A stretch of DNA of 64,000 bases from assembly GCF_000377505.1 (NCBI RefSeq), contig NZ_KB898187.1, forward strand, positions 62,001 through 126,000. Direction: 5' to 3'. Below are positions 35,215 to 43,223 of the stretch, piece by piece. Both the position numbers and the translations under genes were made by a program. This DNA comes from Paenibacillus massiliensis 2301065 = DSM 16942 (lineage in GTDB: Bacteria; Bacillota; Bacilli; Paenibacillales; Paenibacillaceae). The notes beneath the pieces were generated by a model. It worked only from the letters and a program-made list of their open reading frames with translations, had not been told where the DNA came from and ran no database searches. The first letter of the stretch is position 1, and every line of letters begins with the position of its first letter.

Positions 35215-36054
35215 ATGTATATCGGCGCCCACGTTAGCACCAGAGGAGGCTTTCTCAAGGCCGCAGAGAGAGCCCGAGCCGCAGGAGCGGGGGCCTTTCA
35301 GTATTTTTCGAAAAATCCGCGCAGCCTTCAGCTTAAGGCTCCCGATCTTAGAGATACTGAGGCTTGTCTTCGCTATTGTCGTACTCATGGGCTACAATCC
35401 ATTGTACATACTGCCTATGTAGTGAATCCGGCGACAGGAATGACTCAAGGGAACGAGCTCTACGCTGCGACCGTAGCATCTCTTCGCAATGATCTGCTCA
35501 TTGCAGAAGGGTGTGGCTCCTCGGGGATCGTTGTTCATTTTGGACATCTCAAATCAGCAGATCCGCTCACGGGCTACAAGAACATTATTCAATGTCTGAA
35601 TGATGTTCTGAAGGACTGGCACGGGCAGACGAAAATTCTGCTGGAGAATCAAGCGGGAGATCATGGGCCGATGGGAGTCACGATGGAGGAAATGGTGCAG
35701 ATTCGCAATCTTTGCCATGCTCCTGAGCGTATCGGCTTCTGTTTGGATACCTGCCATGCTTTTGCTTCGGGGATGTGGAGTGGGCAGCCGGATAATGAAT
35801 GGTGGAATAAAGGAGAGGCATTGGGCTATTGGGCAACACTCGGAGCGGTACATCTTAATGATTCACGCTATGGAGCCGGGTCCTTGAAAGATCGCCACGA
35901 GCGTGTGGGAAAGGGACGAATTGGGGAGCGAGGCTTGCGTTGGTTGTTGGAGCACGAGACGATCCGTTCAATCCCTGTTATACTGGAAAGTGCACCTGGT
36001 GAGGATGGTACTCATCAGGAGGATATACACATGCTCTATTCTTGGTTTGAATAG
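35215..36054 (+). CDS. nfo: Endonuclease IV (AP endonuclease)
   Basis: 279 residues. A TIM-barrel, three-zinc enzyme that nicks DNA 5' to abasic sites. Signatures: IGAHVSTRGGFLKAAERA, FSKNPRSL, VVHFGHLKSA, LLENQAGDHG, GFCLDTCHAFASG and HLNDSRYGAGSLKDRHERVG. It starts 3 bases after the glycosylase stop, so the pair is co-translated. The operon thus makes two consecutive steps of base-excision repair: base removal, then AP-site cleavage. Confidence 0.96.
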   Translation: MYIGAHVSTRGGFLKAAERARAAGAGAFQYFSKNPRSLQLKAPDLRDTEACLRYCRTHGLQSIVHTAYVVNPATGMTQGNELYAATVASLRNDLLIAEGCGSSGIVVHFGHLKSADPLTGYKNIIQCLNDVLKDWHGQTKILLENQAGDHGPMGVTMEEMVQIRNLCHAPERIGFCLDTCHAFASGMWSGQPDNEWWNKGEALGYWATLGAVHLNDSRYGAGSLKDRHERVGKGRIGERGLRWLLEHETIRSIPVILESAPGEDGTHQEDIHMLYSWFE

Positions 36055-36164
36055 CATGTACAGCCAGAAGGTATGTATAGCATGAGCAGTATGAATAGCT
36101 ACCACAACAGCAATACGCCAACGGGTTGTAACAGGGGATGCTAGGTGGATGAAGGAGCGATCGA

Positions 36165-36503
36165 ATGCACTTATATATGGATGATTACAGGCCTTGCCCA
36201 CAAGGCTTCGCCCTCGCCAGAGATGCTGAGGAATGTATAGTGATGCTTAGAGAATGCCACGATCAAATAGATATTCTCTCCCTTGATTTTGATCTGGGAC
36301 CATGGGGAACGACAGGACTTGAGGTTGCTTCGGCCATTGTGCGAGAGAAGCTGTATCCTAGACGTATTTATCTCCATTCCTCCAGTGATTACGGCAGAAG
36401 AGCCATGTATGAGCTACTGTATGAGCATAAGCCAAATGATGTCCAGTTGTATAACCATCCTATGCCTCATGAGCTACTCATCCAGATTGCAGGGGAAGGA
36501 TAG
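36165..36503 (+). CDS. Cyclic-phosphate-processing receiver (cREC)-like small protein
   Basis: 112 residues; GAAGGAG upstream. A stand-alone CheY-like fold: LYMDDYRPCPQGF at the N-terminus, LSLDFDLGPWGTTGLEVASA with the aspartate cluster in the phospho-acceptor strand, and YLHSSSDYGRRAMYELL. Short proteins of this shape (MDD-x-RP...SLD-x-DLG...HS) are the proposed cyclic-phosphate-processing receiver family. It sits between nfo and a thioredoxin-like gene, which may point to nucleic-acid end repair. Biochemical role not established. Confidence 0.6.
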   Translation: MHLYMDDYRPCPQGFALARDAEECIVMLRECHDQIDILSLDFDLGPWGTTGLEVASAIVREKLYPRRIYLHSSSDYGRRAMYELLYEHKPNDVQLYNHPMPHELLIQIAGEG

Positions 36504-36509
36504 TCCGCT

Positions 36510-36824
36510 ATGAAGGAGCTTGCACAGAAGGAACTACAACGGAGCATTTGGGAAGGATACCGCTTGGCTGTGTATGTGTACACTCCCATGTGCGGAACGT
36601 GTGCTGTCGCCCGTAAGATGCTGGATGTCGTAGAGCAGATGCTGGATACAGATATATTGGTACAAACTAACATTAATGGCATTCCTCAGCTCGTACAGGA
36701 GTATCAGATTGCCAGTGTGCCTGCGTTGCTTCTATTTGATGGAGGCAGTGAGAGTCCCCGTGTCATTTATCGGATGGAGTCCGTACAGCATTTGCTTGAA
36801 CAGGTGAGGAGTGTAGAAGCATGA
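36510..36824 (+). CDS. Thioredoxin-like protein with CGTC active site
   Basis: 104 residues. Strand LAVYVYTP, active site MCGTCAVARKML (Cys28 and Cys31), and the cis-proline strand ASVPALLLFDG are visible. No signal peptide, so it is cytoplasmic. It starts 6 bases after the receiver-like gene and overlaps the ABC ATPase gene by 4 bases, all in one operon. The specific partner is unknown. Confidence 0.8.
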   Translation: MKELAQKELQRSIWEGYRLAVYVYTPMCGTCAVARKMLDVVEQMLDTDILVQTNINGIPQLVQEYQIASVPALLLFDGGSESPRVIYRMESVQHLLEQVRSVEA

Positions 36825-37594
36825 TTTCGATGAAGGATATTGTTCTTAATCGCGGGAATGTACGCATTCTGGATGATGTCAACCTACAGCTCGGACAAGA
36901 TGAGCATTGGGCCATTTTGGGGCGAAACGGCTCAGGCAAAACGACCTTACTGGAGATGATGACAGGCTATCTGTTCCCAACTAGCGGCCAGGTTGAGGTG
37001 CTGGGCAATGTATACGGTCAATGTGACGTCCGTGAGGTCCGGAAAGATATTGGGTATATCAGTCAATCCTTGCTGGAGAAAATGTCCTTGAAGGACCCGG
37101 TGTGGGAAGCGGTAGCGACAGGTGCGTATGCGTTTCTTCGTTTTTATCAGGACATTCCTGATGAAGCTAAGGAAAAGGCTATTCAACTATTACAGGAGAT
37201 GAAACTTGGGCGCACTCTAGAGCAGCCGCTTGGCACACTTTCTCAGGGGGAGCGCAAGAAAGTCATGCTGGCCCGTGCCTTGATGGCGGAACCGAAGCTG
37301 TTAATTATGGACGAGCCGTGTTCAGGTCTTGATCTGTATGAGCGGGAGAACTTGCTGATCGAGATCGCTCAGTTGCGGCAACGGAATATGTCAGTCATAT
37401 ATGTTACTCATCACATTGAGGAAATTGTACCTCTATTCACGCATGTGGCGTTCATTAAAGATGGCAAGATAGCGGCTGCTGGGCCGAAAAAGGAAGTTCT
37501 GACAAAAGAAACGATTATGCACACCTATGATATCAGCGTCGATCTGAATTGGGATGAAGATCGGCCTTGGATTCGGGTGCGCACTGGAGGTTAA
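36821..37594 (+). CDS. ABC-type ATPase, stand-alone (YlmA-like)
   Basis: 257 residues. Walker A GRNGSGKTT (from Gly34), Q-loop YISQSL, signature LSQGERKKVMLARAL, Walker B LLIMDEPCSGLD and the switch VTHHIEEI are intact, so it should hydrolyse ATP. It has no membrane domain and no permease gene nearby, unlike a transport ATPase. It resembles B. subtilis YlmA-type orphan ATPases. The start overlaps the previous stop (ATGA). Role unknown. Confidence 0.88.
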   Translation: MISMKDIVLNRGNVRILDDVNLQLGQDEHWAILGRNGSGKTTLLEMMTGYLFPTSGQVEVLGNVYGQCDVREVRKDIGYISQSLLEKMSLKDPVWEAVATGAYAFLRFYQDIPDEAKEKAIQLLQEMKLGRTLEQPLGTLSQGERKKVMLARALMAEPKLLIMDEPCSGLDLYERENLLIEIAQLRQRNMSVIYVTHHIEEIVPLFTHVAFIKDGKIAAAGPKKEVLTKETIMHTYDISVDLNWDEDRPWIRVRTGG

Positions 37595-37599
37595 GGAAT

Positions 37600-38673
37600 T
37601 TGGAAGCGATGTTACCGGAATCAGGCCACGGCGAGGACACGGGCAGTCAAGCCCGTTTTATTTGCTCGGCTAATTTTAGTTTTGCACCCTATGCACAGGA
37701 GGAGCTCCGCCGTCTATTTGGTTCGTTGAAGAGCACGATGCTTGTACCAGGAGAAATTTTTCTAGTTACCTTACCTGCTGAGCCTGCAGATGTGGTCAAG
37801 CGGCTGCAGGAACACCCTGTCATGTTCTTGCGCCACTTGTTCCCTGTACAGTATCAGGAGCCTGTGGAGGATGCCGAGTCAGGACTGGAGCAGTTAACGA
37901 AATATGTACTGGGCCAGCATAAGAAGCTGCAGGGAAGACGAATTTCTATTCAGGTGCGTAAAACAAAAGACTCGACCTACTGGGCAGAAAGTGCCGGGGC
38001 TCTTAAGCAGGCTATTACGGATCGTCTGTCGGAGCTACAGGCCGAATTCACGGTGCGTGAGGCGGATTACATTCTATCAGTGCTGGCTGATGGTCCTGTA
38101 TGGTACGCAGGTCTGTCGGAGCCTGCTGACAATCTGTCTGACTGGAATGGTGGAGCGATTCGCTTTCAGAAAGAAGAGGGACAGGTCTCGCGGGCCAAAT
38201 TCAAGCTGCTGGAAGCGGCAGAGCAATTTGGTATTGATTTTACTGCCTATCGAAATGCATTGGATATTGGAGCAGCACCTGGTGGCTGGACGTCCTTCCT
38301 GCTTGAGCGTGGCGTGAAGGTGACAGCTGTTGATCCGGCAAAAATGGACCCGACTGTTATGAGTATGCCTAACCTGACTTACTTGCGAAAAAATGCAGGT
38401 GAAGTGCGCTTTCGGGAGCAGCAGTTCGACCTTCTGGTATGCGACATGAGCTGGAGCCCAAAGCAGATGGCTAAATTGGTTACGAATCTGCTATACAGCT
38501 TGGTTAGTGGCGGAACAGCAATTGTGACGGTAAAGCTGATGCATAAGAAACCGCTTGCGCTCATACAGGATGTCATATCTACCTTTGAGGAAGCCGGTAT
38601 GCAGGTACAGCGTGCCAAACAGCTTTTTCATAACCGGGACGAGATTACACTTTATATGATTAAGTATTTGTAG
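37600..38673 (+). CDS. FtsJ/RlmM-like RNA 2'-O-methyltransferase
   Basis: 357 residues from TTG 37600 (GGAGG 9 bases upstream); ATG 37609 is an alternative. The N-terminal part (about 20-190) is a THUMP-like RNA-binding region (FICSANFSFAPYAQEELRRL, GRRISIQVRKTKDSTYWAE). The C-terminal RrmJ/FtsJ fold binds SAM at DIGAAPGGWTSFLLERG (Asp222), with CDMSW, a VTVKLM lysine and EITLYMI giving the K-D-K-E tetrad. The arrangement matches RlmM of 23S rRNA. Cytoplasmic. Last gene before the Tad-like cluster. Confidence 0.85.
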   Translation: MEAMLPESGHGEDTGSQARFICSANFSFAPYAQEELRRLFGSLKSTMLVPGEIFLVTLPAEPADVVKRLQEHPVMFLRHLFPVQYQEPVEDAESGLEQLTKYVLGQHKKLQGRRISIQVRKTKDSTYWAESAGALKQAITDRLSELQAEFTVREADYILSVLADGPVWYAGLSEPADNLSDWNGGAIRFQKEEGQVSRAKFKLLEAAEQFGIDFTAYRNALDIGAAPGGWTSFLLERGVKVTAVDPAKMDPTVMSMPNLTYLRKNAGEVRFREQQFDLLVCDMSWSPKQMAKLVTNLLYSLVSGGTAIVTVKLMHKKPLALIQDVISTFEEAGMQVQRAKQLFHNRDEITLYMIKYL

Positions 38674-38755
38674 ATGTGTGTAATGCGCTATGTACTATGT
38701 TTTAAGGGTAATTGGTTGAATCCAAGGACTGACTTCAGGAAATTTCAAAAACTAG

Positions 38756-38785
38756 TTTACAAATTCTGTACACATGCTATATAAT
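38756..38785 (+). promoter_or_regulatory. Sigma-A promoter of the Tad-like cluster
   Basis: TTTACA, 18 bases, TATAAT (an overlapping TATATA gives 16). It starts transcription about 30 bases before the leader hairpin at 38822. Confidence 0.65.
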
Positions 38786-38821
38786 TACTTCTAAATTGCA
38801 TGGTAACTGAATAGCGCATAC

Positions 38822-38883
38822 AGGGAAAGCATCCCGAATCACCTCGTAATAGAGGAGGATTCATGGATGACTTTCCCTTTTTT
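38822..38883 (+). terminator. Leader hairpin with T-run: probable attenuator before the Tad-like cluster
   Basis: Nested stems AGGGAAAG-CATCC-GAATC-CCTC pair with GAGG-GATTC-GGATG-CTTTCCCT, with small bulges, a GTAATA loop and six T from 38878. It lies after the promoter and before the first start codon, so it should stop most transcription unless it is disrupted. No binding motif for a known antiterminator is recognised. Confidence 0.7.
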
Positions 38884-38929
38884 GTGTTGTGAATTTTATA
38901 TGAATAAGGCTATGGATATGGGAGGGATC

Positions 38930-40420
38930 ATGTTGAGGGCAAAGGAGCGACTTGCTCAAGGGGAGGTGCTGGTCAGTAGATACCGGATCATTCGAACGAT
39001 TGGTGCAGGAGGTATGAGCTGTGTGTATATGGCAGAGGATCTCAAGCTGAGCGGAAAAGTGTGGGCGATCAAGGAGACGGCCGTGCAGCATAGCCGCTTA
39101 ATCGATCTGCGCAGGGAGGCTAGCTTGTTGATATCACTTACACATTCTCGCTTGCCACGTGTGACTGATTTTTTCGAAGATATGGAGAGCGGCTACGTCT
39201 ATCTGGTGATGGACTATATCGAGGGGGTGACACTAGAGGAGCATCTGCGAAGCGCGGGTGCAGACCTACATCGGGATGATCATATCCGATCGTTCGCACT
39301 GCAGTTGCTGGATGTTCTGCAATATCTACACGGCCATCAGCCTGCTGTAATTTACCGGGATTTGAAGCCTTCCAATATCATGATTACGCCAGATTATGAG
39401 CTGAAATGCATTGATTTTGGCATTGCGCGCAATTACAAGGTAGGTTATGAAGAGGACACTGTAAAGCTCGGGACGATTGGCTTTGCCGCACCGGAGCAGT
39501 ATGGAGGAGGGCAGACGGATGAACGCTCGGACCTCTATAGTCTGGGGGCAATTCTCCTGTACATGGCCTCATCCGGCAAATATAGCGAATGGCGACCAGA
39601 GGTGGATCGAGAGATTCAATCATGTGTACCTGGTGAGCTGCTGACAATCATTCGCAAATTGCTGCGTTATAATCCAGGTGAACGCTACCAGACAGCGCAA
39701 GAGGTAGTTGGCGATATTCAGTTCAGCCTATATGGAGGTGAATGGAAGGATAGTCACCGCACCAAAGGAATCGGGCACAGTGGTACGCGAGTTATTGCAC
39801 TCATGGGCACTGCAGCTGGCTGTGGAGTGACCCACACGGCTATTGCCATTAGTCATTTTCTTGAAAGAAACGGCTATTCGGTTGCTTTGGCAGAAATGAA
39901 TGAAGAGACGCGTGCATTTGATCGAATACGAGGCCTTCTGCAGGGAGAAGCAGAGTCTATGGAGCAGAATCGGGCTAGTCGCTCTTTTGCCCTAGAGGGA
40001 GTGCATTACTGGCGGCGAAGCTCCAGAGCGGACGTCATTGCATTACTTGGCGGCAACTACGAATGGATTGTCCTTGATATGGGTCATCTGAGTCATACGT
40101 ACAGCCTGGAAGAATTTCAGCGTGCAGACTTCCCAATTATCGTCGCGCCAGGAGCTGAATGGCGAGTGGCTGATCTGATACATTTTGTCCAGACACTTCC
40201 CTGCGAGCCGCAAGCAAGATGGAGCTACTGCCTTCCACTCGCTTCGCAGGAAGTTGCTTCTAGGGTCGGTCGTGTTCTAAAGACAAAGCGAATGTTCGCT
40301 CTTCCGCTGCATCTGGACCCATTTGGTCCAAGCACGGATATGGAGCAAGAATTAAGTAAATTAATTCATGGCTCTATGCCAGTACGTAAAAAGTGGTTTC
40401 GTTTTTTGTTCAGAAGATAG
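38930..40420 (+). CDS. Ser/Thr protein kinase fused to an eroded ParA-like P-loop domain
   Basis: 496 residues from ATG 38930 (or TTG 38933, better spaced from GGAGGG). The Hanks-type kinase has glycine loop GAGGMSCVY (25-33), Lys48 in AIKE, YRDLKPSN (Asp144), DFG at 162-164, and GTIGFAAPEQY; His of HRD is Tyr142. After about residue 285 a second domain starts like a ParA/MinD ATPase (VIALMGTAAGCGVTHTAIAI from 289), but the P-loop lysine is replaced (GCGVTH), followed by YSVALAEMNEETRAF and WIVLDMGHLSH. No membrane helix, PASTA or FHA domain. First gene of the Tad-like cluster; likely a cytoplasmic regulator. Confidence 0.85.
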   Translation: MLRAKERLAQGEVLVSRYRIIRTIGAGGMSCVYMAEDLKLSGKVWAIKETAVQHSRLIDLRREASLLISLTHSRLPRVTDFFEDMESGYVYLVMDYIEGVTLEEHLRSAGADLHRDDHIRSFALQLLDVLQYLHGHQPAVIYRDLKPSNIMITPDYELKCIDFGIARNYKVGYEEDTVKLGTIGFAAPEQYGGGQTDERSDLYSLGAILLYMASSGKYSEWRPEVDREIQSCVPGELLTIIRKLLRYNPGERYQTAQEVVGDIQFSLYGGEWKDSHRTKGIGHSGTRVIALMGTAAGCGVTHTAIAISHFLERNGYSVALAEMNEETRAFDRIRGLLQGEAESMEQNRASRSFALEGVHYWRRSSRADVIALLGGNYEWIVLDMGHLSHTYSLEEFQRADFPIIVAPGAEWRVADLIHFVQTLPCEPQARWSYCLPLASQEVASRVGRVLKTKRMFALPLHLDPFGPSTDMEQELSKLIHGSMPVRKKWFRFLFRR

Positions 40421-40441
40421 AATGAGGGAGGATCAGCTGGA

Positions 40442-41608
40442 ATGTCCAGATTTAGACTTCGCCACAGGCAACTCGCACTCGCTGTGGGGACCGGCGCAGC
40501 GATTACACTGTTAATCTGTACAGCAGTAGGTATATGGATCATGAAGAGTGTGCAAGGCGACTACAGTGAGCAGCGTTCTGCGCTGGAACTTCAGCTTGTT
40601 GAAGCACAGGAGATATTAAACCAAGAATTTAAGGAGGTTCCACTGGTGTCCAGGGCACGCACAGCAGGGGATCAACTATCGGCAGAGGATATTGCAATGG
40701 TTCGCTTACCAGTGACAGCTTTGCCTGAGAACAGTTTGGCGTTGGAGGATGTGATCGGCAAGTACACCAAGATTTCTTTACCAAGAAACACACCGGTTAC
40801 TGCATCTATGCTGTATACCAAGGGTGTAACTGCAGCAGATATACGGAATCAGGAGTTTCGGCTAATTCAGCTTCCACAGAAGCTAAAGCAAAGGGAGTTC
40901 GTTGATGTTCGCATCAAGTTTCCGACTGGAGAGGATTTTATTGTTCTATCCAAAAAAGAAATAAAAGATCTCTCTGGCGATCTCATTACCTACGAAATGA
41001 GTGAGGAGGAGATACTCATGATGTCAAGCGCCATTGTAGACGCCTATATTCATGACGCAACTATATATGCACTCAGCTATGTAGATCCTTATATGCAAAA
41101 GAATGCGGTGGTTACCTATCCGCCGAAGCAGGAGGTTCGCAAGCTCATTCAATCGGATCCCAATATCGTCGCAATTGCGACCAAGCAGCTTGAAATCCGC
41201 AAAAGAGAGACGCTTGAGGCGCATCTCATAAATATGTCGGAGGCAGACCGCCAGAACTTTAAGGCTGGAGCCGGCATTCAAAATCAAAGCAAAAATGGAT
41301 TAAGTACCAGCTACATCGAGAAAGGAAGCAATGAATATACATCAGAGCTCCCACCAGTAATGAGCACTTATCCAACTAGCTCTACAGATTCAACTGTGGA
41401 TGTGAGTTCCATAATTGAAGGTTCGAGGGGAAACCAGCAGCAAAATCAGGGCAGCAAGGAAGTATACAGTTCTTTAAACAATGATTTGTCAAGCGAAGAG
41501 TCAAAAGTTCAGTCCAATTCCGTCAATGTATCGGAAGCGGGAGATCCTGCAGCAACTGTTGAGGATGTCATCTATGGGCAACAGCCGGAGAAGCACGTAG
41601 AACCATAA
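40442..41608 (+). CDS. SAF-domain protein (CpaB/RcpC-like)
   Basis: 388 residues; GGGAGGATC upstream. One N-terminal membrane helix (about 14-34) is followed by a SAF-like beta-clip (about 70-180: DQLSAEDIAMVRLPVTALPE, DVIGKYTKISLPRNTPVTASML, REFVDVRIKFPTGEDFIVLS). A low-complexity Ser/Gln/Asn tail follows (about 280-388). CpaB/RcpC proteins are envelope components of Tad pili. The next genes encode ParA-like, CpaF-like and TadB/C-like proteins, which fits. The exposed, disordered tail may cross or bind the cell wall. Confidence 0.78.
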   Translation: MSRFRLRHRQLALAVGTGAAITLLICTAVGIWIMKSVQGDYSEQRSALELQLVEAQEILNQEFKEVPLVSRARTAGDQLSAEDIAMVRLPVTALPENSLALEDVIGKYTKISLPRNTPVTASMLYTKGVTAADIRNQEFRLIQLPQKLKQREFVDVRIKFPTGEDFIVLSKKEIKDLSGDLITYEMSEEEILMMSSAIVDAYIHDATIYALSYVDPYMQKNAVVTYPPKQEVRKLIQSDPNIVAIATKQLEIRKRETLEAHLINMSEADRQNFKAGAGIQNQSKNGLSTSYIEKGSNEYTSELPPVMSTYPTSSTDSTVDVSSIIEGSRGNQQQNQGSKEVYSSLNNDLSSEESKVQSNSVNVSEAGDPAATVEDVIYGQQPEKHVEP

Positions 41609-41623
41609 AGAGGAGCATGCTTT

Positions 41624-42367
41624 GTGAAGAAAATACTGTTTATAGGGGCCTGTGATAAATCTGAGCTATTAATGTACTGTGCCAAAATAATGTCCAAGGC
41701 AGCTTGGCATGTGTTGATCGTTGATGCCACGATGCAGCAGAGATACAGCTATATGATTCCGGAATTTGAGGCGAAGCAGATCATTACTGAATGTAACGGC
41801 TTTGATGTCGCCACGAACTTTTTTCCTTCTTGTACAGCTGGGGAGACAATCTATGAAGCCTTGAATACAGAATTACAGCAGGAACAGAAGAACTTGGGTA
41901 CGTACGATTTTGTGTTAATTGATACCGACATCTCGTCATTTCTTAAGTCAGATTCGATTCGGAAGTGGGGAATGGTGGACCAGCATGTGCTTGTGTCAAA
42001 TGCGGATCGGTACACCATTAGCTGTAATATAGCCATGTTGGAGATATATCTGGGAAAGATGCAGACGGAGCTCATACCCTTTACAGAGATACACTATCCG
42101 TTCGTGGAAACGATTGTCGATCCAGAGTATTTACGGTCTACCCTGTCTCATTTACCGATTACGTTTGAAGAGGAGCGCGAGTTTTTATTTTATCTGGATG
42201 AGCGGGAGGTGGCCCTGAAGAGTCAGATGCAATTCGAATCAGAGTTTCGATTAAAGTCCCTTTCTAGGGCAACCAAGCGCAATCTGCTCCATCTTCTGGG
42301 GATCTGGACAGAGGTTCCACCGAAGCAACTACAGGGAGCACTGAAATTAGCTGAGAGGGGAAGATAG
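41624..42367 (+). CDS. ParA/CpaE-like protein with eroded nucleotide-binding site
   Basis: 247 residues, GTG start after GAGGAG. The order of strands follows SIMIBI ATPases: ILFIGACDKSELLMYCAKIM at the P-loop position (no GK[ST]), WHVLIVDATMQQRYSYM, YDFVLIDTDISSFL and VDQHVLVSNADRYTI. The catalytic lysine is absent, so it probably cannot hydrolyse ATP and may act as a scaffold or adaptor like some CpaE proteins. It is followed 1 base later by a second ParA-like gene. Confidence 0.65.
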   Translation: MKKILFIGACDKSELLMYCAKIMSKAAWHVLIVDATMQQRYSYMIPEFEAKQIITECNGFDVATNFFPSCTAGETIYEALNTELQQEQKNLGTYDFVLIDTDISSFLKSDSIRKWGMVDQHVLVSNADRYTISCNIAMLEIYLGKMQTELIPFTEIHYPFVETIVDPEYLRSTLSHLPITFEEEREFLFYLDEREVALKSQMQFESEFRLKSLSRATKRNLLHLLGIWTEVPPKQLQGALKLAERGR

Positions 42368-42368
42368 G

Positions 42369-43223
42369 ATGGCAATTATTACATTTTGGAGTCCTGATCG
42401 TGGGAGAGGTAACTCAGCAAATGCTGCAGCAGCAGGCACGCTGCTTGGACTGGAGTATGACCTGCGAACGTTAATGGTGCAGACTCAGCAACGCGGGGGA
42501 GATTTACAGGGAGCTTTCGCCAAATCCAAGGAGCTACAGCTCAAAAATTTTGTGAACACAGCTACTTTAGGCTTGGATGCCCTGGAGCGACTATTAAAAA
42601 CGAAGCGACTCACTCCGGAAAGCATCAGCAATCACTCTATTTCTCTGGAACCTGGGAGACTGGATTTGCTGCTAGGAACTAACAAACAGAGTCGAGCTTA
42701 TCAGGATCACTGTTATCGAGAAGAGCTTTCAAGAATGCTACCGTTGTTGTTTGAACAGGCTAATCTATATTATCAGGCGATCATACTAGATGTGTGCAGT
42801 GGATTTGAGAATCCAGTGACTAATCGGCTGTTGGAGCAGTCTGATCTGATCGTGATTAGTCTGGGTCAAGAGACAGATGGGATTGAGAGATGTATGCGTC
42901 CACAATTTTGGCCAGAATCACTTCAACATAAGCCTAAGCTTATTCTCCTGTCTCAATATGACAGTAGATCTAAATACAGCATGGTGAATCTAAAGCGTAC
43001 GTATCGGATTCAAGGGCCGATCCTAACGGTACCTTATCTTTCAGCTTATCGGGATGCTATAAATGACAAGGATGTGCTGTCCTGGTTCCGGCGCACACGC
43101 CATGTCGGTAGACGTCATGATAGTTACTCATTTATCAGTGATGTACAGCGAATCACAGAAGAGATTTTAACTCAGGTAGGAGTCAATACAAATGTTAAAA
43201 GGATAGAGAGGGGAATATCGTAG
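42369..43223 (+). CDS. Second ParA-like protein with eroded P-loop
   Basis: 284 residues. It begins ITFWSPDRGRGNSANAAAAG, where related proteins have SP-x2-G-x-G-K/T-T; Asn replaces the lysine position. LRTLMVQTQQRGGDL, YYQAIILDVCSGFENPV and DLIVISLGQE fit the remaining strands of the fold. It starts 1 base after the preceding gene and its last base overlaps the CpaF-like start, so tight coupling is expected. Likely a cytoplasmic localisation or assembly factor for the secretion ATPase. Confidence 0.65.
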   Translation: MAIITFWSPDRGRGNSANAAAAGTLLGLEYDLRTLMVQTQQRGGDLQGAFAKSKELQLKNFVNTATLGLDALERLLKTKRLTPESISNHSISLEPGRLDLLLGTNKQSRAYQDHCYREELSRMLPLLFEQANLYYQAIILDVCSGFENPVTNRLLEQSDLIVISLGQETDGIERCMRPQFWPESLQHKPKLILLSQYDSRSKYSMVNLKRTYRIQGPILTVPYLSAYRDAINDKDVLSWFRRTRHVGRRHDSYSFISDVQRITEEILTQVGVNTNVKRIERGIS

